A DNA stretch of 46,716 nucleotides from Candidatus Paraburkholderia calva (lineage in GTDB: Bacteria > Pseudomonadota > Gammaproteobacteria > Burkholderiales > Burkholderiaceae): NCBI GenBank assembly GCA_001184395.1, contig LFLF01000012.1:1-46716 (forward strand), in the 5' to 3' direction. Made by a program: the position numbers and the translations under genes. The first letter of the stretch is position 1; every line of letters starts with the position of its first letter. The notes under the pieces were generated by a model. The model saw only the letters and a list, made by a program, of their open reading frames with translations, was not told where the DNA came from and made no database searches. This document shows, piece by piece, positions 42,351-46,716 of the stretch.

Positions 42351-43058
42351 TCACTGCGTTTGAGGTGTCTCCCGCACCTTGCGTGGCCGTCCGCGCGGCA
42401 GCGGCGATACACGCCGATTCGCCGCACCCGACGCCCATTCGCGGTAAGCGTCGCTGCCGAGCACCCAGCCCTTGAGCGTCGCCTGGAGGAGGCGATTGGC
42501 CTCGCGCTCATCGAGCGGCTGGTCGCACAGTTCCTTGTAGGCATGCTGGCGTTCGAACGGCGTATTGCCGAGCGACCAGAACAGCGGATGGTCGGTGATC
42601 AGCCCGTCGAGCGTGAGACCGATGTGATGCCGGTAGCTCGACCACTTGTAGTCCTGCGGCGTGGCCGCGAGCTGTGCGCGGACCGGCACCATCTCGACCA
42701 CGCGCGTCGCCAGCAGGAAGTAGCGCTCGCCCTCGATCACAGTCGCGCGATATCGGCCCTCCCAAAGCGTGCCGCGCCGCATGTACCGCCGGTTGAAGTA
42801 CGCCACGTAACGACGCCCCACCGCCTGCATCGCCTTGGGCAGGCTCGACTCGTCACGAGGCGTGACAAGCAGATGCACGGCCTGCGGCATCAGCGCATAG
42901 GCGTGGATGGAAAGATGATGATCACGTGAGGCAGTCCTCAAGCAGTCGATGAAAAGCTCGTAGTCCTGGTCGTCGACGAATGCGGGCTGCTGGTCGAGAC
43001 CTCGCAGGATGATATGCTGCGGCTGTTCGGGAACGTAGAGTCGTGCAAGCCGTGCCAT
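42351..43058 (-). CDS. RAYT-like (Y1/IS200-type, REP-associated) transposase, degenerate HUH motif
   Basis: The 235-residue protein has the Y1-transposase layout: MARLARLYVPEQPQHIILRG, then YALMPQAVHLLVTP where family members read MPNHVHLL, then AVGRRYVAYFNRRYMRRGTL and WEGRYRATVIEGERYFLLAT. The first histidine of the HUH metal site is replaced by Ala, while the second is kept. A tail (RVSPLPRGRPRKVRETP) resembles an AT-hook. There are no IS ends and no passenger genes, so it looks like a single-copy, domesticated RAYT beside gltB. ATG at 43058 follows GGAATATCC. Intact open frame. Confidence 0.83.
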   Translation of the reverse strand: MARLARLYVPEQPQHIILRGLDQQPAFVDDQDYELFIDCLRTASRDHHLSIHAYALMPQAVHLLVTPRDESSLPKAMQAVGRRYVAYFNRRYMRRGTLWEGRYRATVIEGERYFLLATRVVEMVPVRAQLAATPQDYKWSSYRHHIGLTLDGLITDHPLFWSLGNTPFERQHAYKELCDQPLDEREANRLLQATLKGWVLGSDAYREWASGAANRRVSPLPRGRPRKVRETPQTQ

Positions 43059-43246
43059 TCTGGATATTCCGTTGGTCGCGTTTGTGTTACCCCGTTCGGG
43101 GGCTTGATGGAGCCGTTCGGTTAAGTACCGCATGAACGAAAACGCACGCAAGCGCCGCAATGGCTCCCAGAGCCGTTCAGACCTAGGGAAAATGCTCTAC
43201 GACGCCGCTATGGTTTATGGGAAACGTTGTATTCATAATGAGCGTG

Positions 43247-43282
43247 CTTTTTCGGAGGAGCACACTTTTTCGGAGGAGCACA
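43247..43282. repeat. 18-bp tandem duplication before ompW
   Basis: CTTTTTCGGAGGAGCACA occurs twice (43247-43264 and 43265-43282) with no mismatch. The unit contains a GGAGGA ribosome-binding sequence, so the site is doubled just upstream of the broken ompW start. Confidence 0.95.
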
Positions 43283-43284
43283 AA

Positions 43285-44021
43285 TTGAGAATAAAACAAG
43301 TCATCACGGGGATCGCAGCGTTAGCGTGTATGTCGGGCGTGGCAGATGCGTAATCCACTGGATCCTTCTACAGCACGGTGGGCTGGTTTCATTTCGCCCC
43401 TATCGATAGCAACGGTCCGCTCAAGGAAACCAGTGTAGGCGGCTCGCCCGTCGATATCAGCGTACCAGGCACCAGCGCGGGTATCTCGAGTTCCGATACC
43501 GCTGGCTTCACATTCGGCTACTTTGCCACTGACCACATCGCGGCGGAACTGGAAATGGGTGTTCCACCGACATTCGATCTCGAGGGCACCGGCACCCCTC
43601 TCCCAATACGACAAACTTGGCAGCGCAAAGCAATGGAGTCCAACGCTGCTCTTCAAATACTTCTTCAACAAGCCTGAAGCGAAGTTCCGCCCGTTCGTGG
43701 GTATCGGCGTGACGCATGTCTGGTTCAGCGACGCGAAGATCACCAATACGCAATTCGAAGGCTCCGTGCTGCACAGTCTGACCAACGTCGACACGGATAG
43801 TTCGTGGGCGCCGGTCTTTAATGTAGGCGCTGTCTACAACTTCACACAAACAACATTGGTTTGTGGGTTTTTCTATCTCATACATTCCTTTGAAGGCGAC
43901 TGCAACATTGAACACCCGCGGCGCAAACGCCCATGGGTACGCTCAACGTGCAATCCAAAGCGAAGATCACACTCAATCCGATCGTGACTTATTTGCGCGT
44001 CGGCTACCCGTCGGCTACTGA
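43285..44021 (+). pseudogene. ompW: OmpW-family outer-membrane protein, pseudogene
   Basis: OmpW is a small eight-stranded outer-membrane barrel. The signal-like start (RIKQVITGIAALACMSGVAD) begins at TTG instead of ATG and hits TAA where relatives have Gln before STGSFYSTVGWFHFAP. An extra base in ACCGGCACCCCTCTCCC near 43600 shifts the frame. The next frame carries SQYDKLGSAKQWSPTLLFKY and KFRPFVGIGVTHVWFSDAKI. Further shifts near 43855 and 43935 are needed to reach KITLNPIVTYLRVGY. An 11-bp tandem duplication covers the stop codon. Clearly dead. Confidence 0.9.
43998..44019. repeat. 11-bp tandem duplication at the ompW end
   Basis: CGTCGGCTACC (43998-44008) is followed by CGTCGGCTACT (44009-44019), with 10 of 11 bases identical. 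Removing one copy restores YLRVGY followed by TGA. Confidence 0.85.
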
Positions 44022-44083
44022 TTGTAAGTTGATTCGACTTATTTACATTTGCACATCGCTATAACTGCGTAGATGCAAATAAC

Positions 44084-44123
44084 AAACACGCCCTCATTGC
44101 GATCCGCATGATGGCGTGTTTTT
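44084..44123 (+). terminator. Intrinsic terminator after ompW
   Basis: AACACGCC (44085-44092) pairs with GGCGTGTT (44113-44120) and is followed by TTT. A second inverted repeat (ATTTGCA/TGCAAAT, 44047-44080) lies just upstream. No gene is seen between 44124 and 44342 apart from a GC hairpin (CCCCGCC/GGCGGGG, 44281-44305). Confidence 0.75.
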
Positions 44124-44342
44124 ATTCACTTCAGCTTGTAAATGTGAGCTTCGAAAAAGGGAATAAGTTGCAGTTGTTACCCGGGAAGCGCAGTCGCCAT
44201 GCGCTTTCCATCCCGATCTCGAGTGCGTTCGGAAAAACTCACTGTACCGGCATCGATTTTGCTAAAAATTTATGGGTTTTCCCCGCCGTCGGGCGTCGGG
44301 CGGGGCAATCCACGACTCATCCATCGACGGAGCGATCTATGT

Positions 44343-44721
44343 ATGAACGCATTGCCTAATACGCGAGACGCCATCGGAGATTCATGGAACAGCTCCACTC
44401 GACATGTCCGCCGCATGGCGCGCCACGGGCGGAATGCGGCCGAAGACATCGGTTCCGAACTGCGCTCGCTGCTGAGTGAACTCGAAGACACGCTCTCCAC
44501 CGGCACCGCCACCGATGTTGCCGCCCTGCGCGCACAGATCAGCGACCGCCTGGACAGCGCACGCAGCCGTCTGAACGACCACGCACGCCGCTTTCCGTCA
44601 GCGCGCGGGCGAAATCTTCGACGACGCCAACGCGTACATCCACGAAAAGCCGTGGCAAACCATTGCGCTGGTAGTCGGCCTGGCGCTCGTCGCCGGGGTG
44701 TTGCTGGCGCGCGCCCGCTAG
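44343..44721 (+). pseudogene. DUF883 (ElaB/YqjD-like) protein, frameshifted
   Basis: DUF883 proteins are short coiled proteins with a C-terminal membrane helix; E. coli YqjD and ElaB bind ribosomes at the inner membrane. MNALPNTRDAIGDSWNSS to SDRLDSARSRLND is in one frame. HAAFRQRAGEIFDDANAYIH and the GxxxG-type helix IALVVGLALVAGVLLARAR are in another. One extra base at GACCACGCACGCC near 44580 causes the switch. A single lesion means recent inactivation, or possibly a sequencing error. Confidence 0.8.
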
Positions 44722-44755
44722 CCGCCGCGCGCGTCATTCATGGCTGGTCGGAAGT

Positions 44756-45528
44756 TCAGCCGATCAGCCTGTCGAAGAAATCTGGTCCGATCAGGTCGAT
44801 GCGATCCGTGCAGATCGCATCGACACTCCTCCATTGCGCGAGCAGTCGTGCGCGCGCCGGTTCGTTCACGGTGTACGCGAGAATGTGCAAACCCGCATCC
44901 TTGATCTCGGCGACCACGCGCTCATCCAGCGCGCAATGATCCGCATGCAGCGACACGCACGACAGCGTCGCGGCCTGCGCGCGCCAGTCGCCAGACACCT
45001 TCTCGGCCAGGCACCTTCTCGTACAGCATGCCGTACGGCAAGTTCGGCGCAGTATCGTACGCGGCTTGCAGCGCATCGAAAGAAAACGACGACATCAGCG
45101 GTGCGATTGGCGAATCAGCCCATAGCCGCGCCGCTTCCCGCGCCACCAGCAAGCCCGTTTCGGCATCGCGTCCCGGACACGGCTTGATCTCGATGTTCGC
45201 CATCATCCCGAGCGACACGCAGCGCTCGTGTACCTGCGCGAGTGTCGGCATGCGTGCGCCGGCGAAGTCCGCGCCGAACCACGCACCCGCATCGAGCGAT
45301 GCCAGTTGCGCGTATGTAATCGATCTCGCCACGCCATGACCATTCGAGGTGCAGTCCACGTCGTCGTGCAGCAGAAAACACGACGTCGTCCTCGGACAGC
45401 TTGGCGTCGAACGCGATCATTTTCAGGCCGAGCCGCGCGCCGACGTCTATCGCCTCCAGCATGTTCTCCGGCGCGATCTTACCGCCGCCGCGATGCGCGA
45501 CGACAGCGGGATAAGGCCAGTTGCTCAT
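44756..45528 (-). pseudogene. ugpQ: Glycerophosphodiester phosphodiesterase, pseudogene
   Basis: UgpQ cleaves glycerophosphodiesters to glycerol-3-phosphate and alcohol. The active-site start [20 protein letters not shown] is intact, but an extra T in GTGTTTTCTGCTGCACG near 45375 shifts the frame. SSFSFDALQAAYDTAPNLPY follows in a second frame. A 16-bp tandem duplication near 45005 shifts it again into LHILAYTVNEPARARLLAQW. It lies behind the broken ugpC, the usual ugpBAECQ order. Confidence 0.88.
44990..45021. repeat. 16-bp tandem duplication in ugpQ
   Basis: GCCAGACACCTTCTCG (44990-45005) and GCCAGGCACCTTCTCG (45006-45021) are adjacent, with 15 of 16 bases identical. Removing one copy restores the frame between YEKVPG and DWRAQAATLS. 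Confidence 0.92.
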
Positions 45529-45549
45529 GTCATCGCTCCGGTGAACGAG

Positions 45550-46427
45550 TCAGTTGGCGCGCAGGCCGGGCGCGAGATTGAAAAAGTGCAGATGCCGCGC
45601 AAGCAGCGACACCTCGAGCCGCTCGCGCCCCGCACCGGCAGATGCGGACCCATCGCCCGCAACGGCAAAGATCGCGCCATCGTCCGACAGCCGCCCTTCG
45701 AGCAGATTCATCGCCAGCGAGTCGATGAAGCTCGTTACGAACACCGGTCGCGGGCCGCTCGTAGACGTCGGTCGGCGCGCCGATCTGCTCCGCATGCACC
45801 TTGTTCATCACGATGACGCGTTGCGCGAGCGTCATCGCTTCGATCTGGTCGTGCGTGACGTAGAGGCTCGTCGTGGCGAGCCGCGCGTGCAGGCGCTGGA
45901 TTTCGAGATGCATCTGCACGCGCAGCTTGGCGTCGAGATTCGACAGAGGTTCGTCGAAGAGAAACACGGCCAGTTCACGCACAATGGCGCGGCCCATCGC
46001 CACGCGCTGACGCTGCGCCCGACAACTCACGCGGCTTGCGCGCCAGCAGATGCTCCAGTTCGAGAATACGCGCCGCGTTGGCGACACGCGCGTCGATGGC
46101 CGCGCGATCCGTGCCGGCGATCTTCAACGCATACGCCATGTTCTGCGCGACGCTCATGTACGGATATAGCGCGTAGTTCTGGAACACCATCGCGATATCG
46201 CGATCCTTAGGCTCCAGCTTGTTCACCACCTTGCCGCCAATTTCGATCGCGCCGTCCGACACGCTTTCGAGTCCCGCAACCATGCGCAGCAGCATGGACT
46301 TGCCGCAGCCCGACGGACCGACCATCACGACGAATTCGCCGTCGTCGATGGCGACGTCGATGCCGTGCAGCACGTACTGCGAACCGTCATAGGTTTTCTT
46401 CACGCCCTTGAGATTCAGCGCAGCCAT
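45550..46427 (-). pseudogene. ugpC: sn-Glycerol-3-phosphate ABC transporter ATPase, pseudogene
   Basis: UgpC powers uptake of glycerol-3-phosphate. The start [20 protein letters not shown] is typical. Walker A reads GPSGCGKSM, with Met in place of the conserved Thr. Two bases are missing in the signature (TTGTCGGGCGCAGCG near 46022), and Walker B ([15 protein letters not shown]) follows in another frame. An extra G near 45750 shifts it again. The C-terminal regulatory domain is shortened: [20 protein letters not shown] joins distant parts, a loss of about 70 residues compared with relatives. It ends [13 protein letters not shown]. An IS5 element abuts the start codon. Confidence 0.9.
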
Positions 46428-46433
46428 TTAAGG

Positions 46434-46716
46434 CAACGCTGAAGCAGCCGGTTGTATTCATCGATTCAGGCGCAAACAGCGGCAGATTCATCGTGAGTGA
46501 GGCTTTGCGCCTGGATTTCCGGTCCACCAGGGTGTTGCGCCTGGGCCTGCGGCCCGCTTTCCCCCATTACGGGCGAACCTGTGCCATCAATCGCTTGCGC
46601 GAAAGATAAACGTTGGTCAACGCCAGCGCGACGAAAGCCCGATTGGCGTTCTTCGCCAGGCCCCGATAGCGCACCTTCGTGAAGCCCCACAGGCGTTTGA
46701 CAACAGCAAACCCCTG
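46434..46716 (-). mobile_element. IS5-family insertion sequence, 3' part (continues beyond window)
   Basis: The right edge holds the end of a transposase gene and about 130 bp of trailing element sequence. The boundary with ugpC is set near 46430, since native coding sequence resumes at the ugpC ATG (46425-46427). The terminal inverted repeat cannot be proved without the other end; AAGGCAACGCTGAAGCAGCC is a candidate. The insertion probably removed ugpE or separated it from ugpC. Confidence 0.7.
46567..46716 (-). CDS. IS5-family transposase, C-terminal 49 residues
   Basis: In frame from the window edge, the C-terminus reads AVVKRLWGFTKVRYRGLAKN followed by ANRAFVALALTNVYLSRKRL and MAQVRP. 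This is the typical end of IS5-family DDE transposases (a YREK-type region followed by YRGLAKN). The catalytic DDE residues, apart from this tail, lie outside the window. Confidence 0.85.
   Translation of the reverse strand, partial: QGFAVVKRLWGFTKVRYRGLAKNANRAFVALALTNVYLSRKRLMAQVRP

Noticed and set aside
43090-43101. CCCCGTTCGGGG hairpin upstream of the RAYT-like gene as a REP element
   Set aside because: The stem is very short and no second copy was seen nearby.

Overview
The window looks like the chromosome of a Burkholderia-sensu-lato betaproteobacterium (Burkholderia, Paraburkholderia or Caballeronia). The GC-rich genes follow an order typical of that group: an rrn operon with tRNA-Ile and tRNA-Ala, then sspB-sspA-petC-petB-petA, nif3, an HtrA-type protease, tatCBA, hinT, a complete his block, murA, ibaG, an ABC exporter, the mla lipid-transport operon, a thi operon and gltBD. 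Genes split cleanly into two classes. Core genes (petABC, tatABC, most his genes, murA, mlaFEDCB, thiOSGE, gltBD) are open over their full expected length. Eleven accessory genes each carry one or more frameshifts, nonsense codons or deletions: sspB, nif3, a DUF4870-type gene, marC, hisC, both exporter genes, mlaA, ompW, a DUF883 gene and ugpC/ugpQ. Because the lesions avoid roughly 20 kb of core coding sequence, I read this as real genome erosion, as in recently host-restricted Burkholderia such as leaf-nodule symbionts, rather than sequencing error. The host-restricted lifestyle is an inference.

Layout. 1-5483, minus strand: 23S (3' end outside the window), tRNA-Ala, tRNA-Ile, 16S, the rrn leader and promoter, and tRNA-Thr. 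The 23S carries an expanded hairpin of about 117 nt, probably in helix 25. 5502-9595, minus: eroded sspB, intact sspA and the cytochrome bc1 operon petABC. 9814-11817: broken nif3 divergent from a membrane-anchored trypsin/PDZ protease. 11879-30011, minus: a nearly continuous run of tatCBA, hinT, the his genes, murA, ibaG, a dead ABC exporter and mlaFED-A-CB. HisG and HisD are joined in one open frame, HisC is dead, and MlaA is dead while the rest of Mla is intact.

30073-33734, minus: thiOSGE behind a clear TPP riboswitch with its own promoter. 33959-35701, plus: an SbmA/BacA-type ABC transporter. 35782-42028, minus: gltBD, preceded by a perfect 16-bp palindrome and a RAYT-like transposase gene (42351-43058) that has lost the first histidine of its HUH motif. 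43285 to the end is heavily decayed: ompW, a DUF883 gene, ugpQ and ugpC are all broken, and an IS5-family element abuts the ugpC start codon.

A recurring signature is short direct tandem duplication of 10-18 bp. There are seven clear cases, one expanded to four 14-bp copies. All lie in pseudogenes or untranslated DNA, and several are themselves the inactivating lesion.
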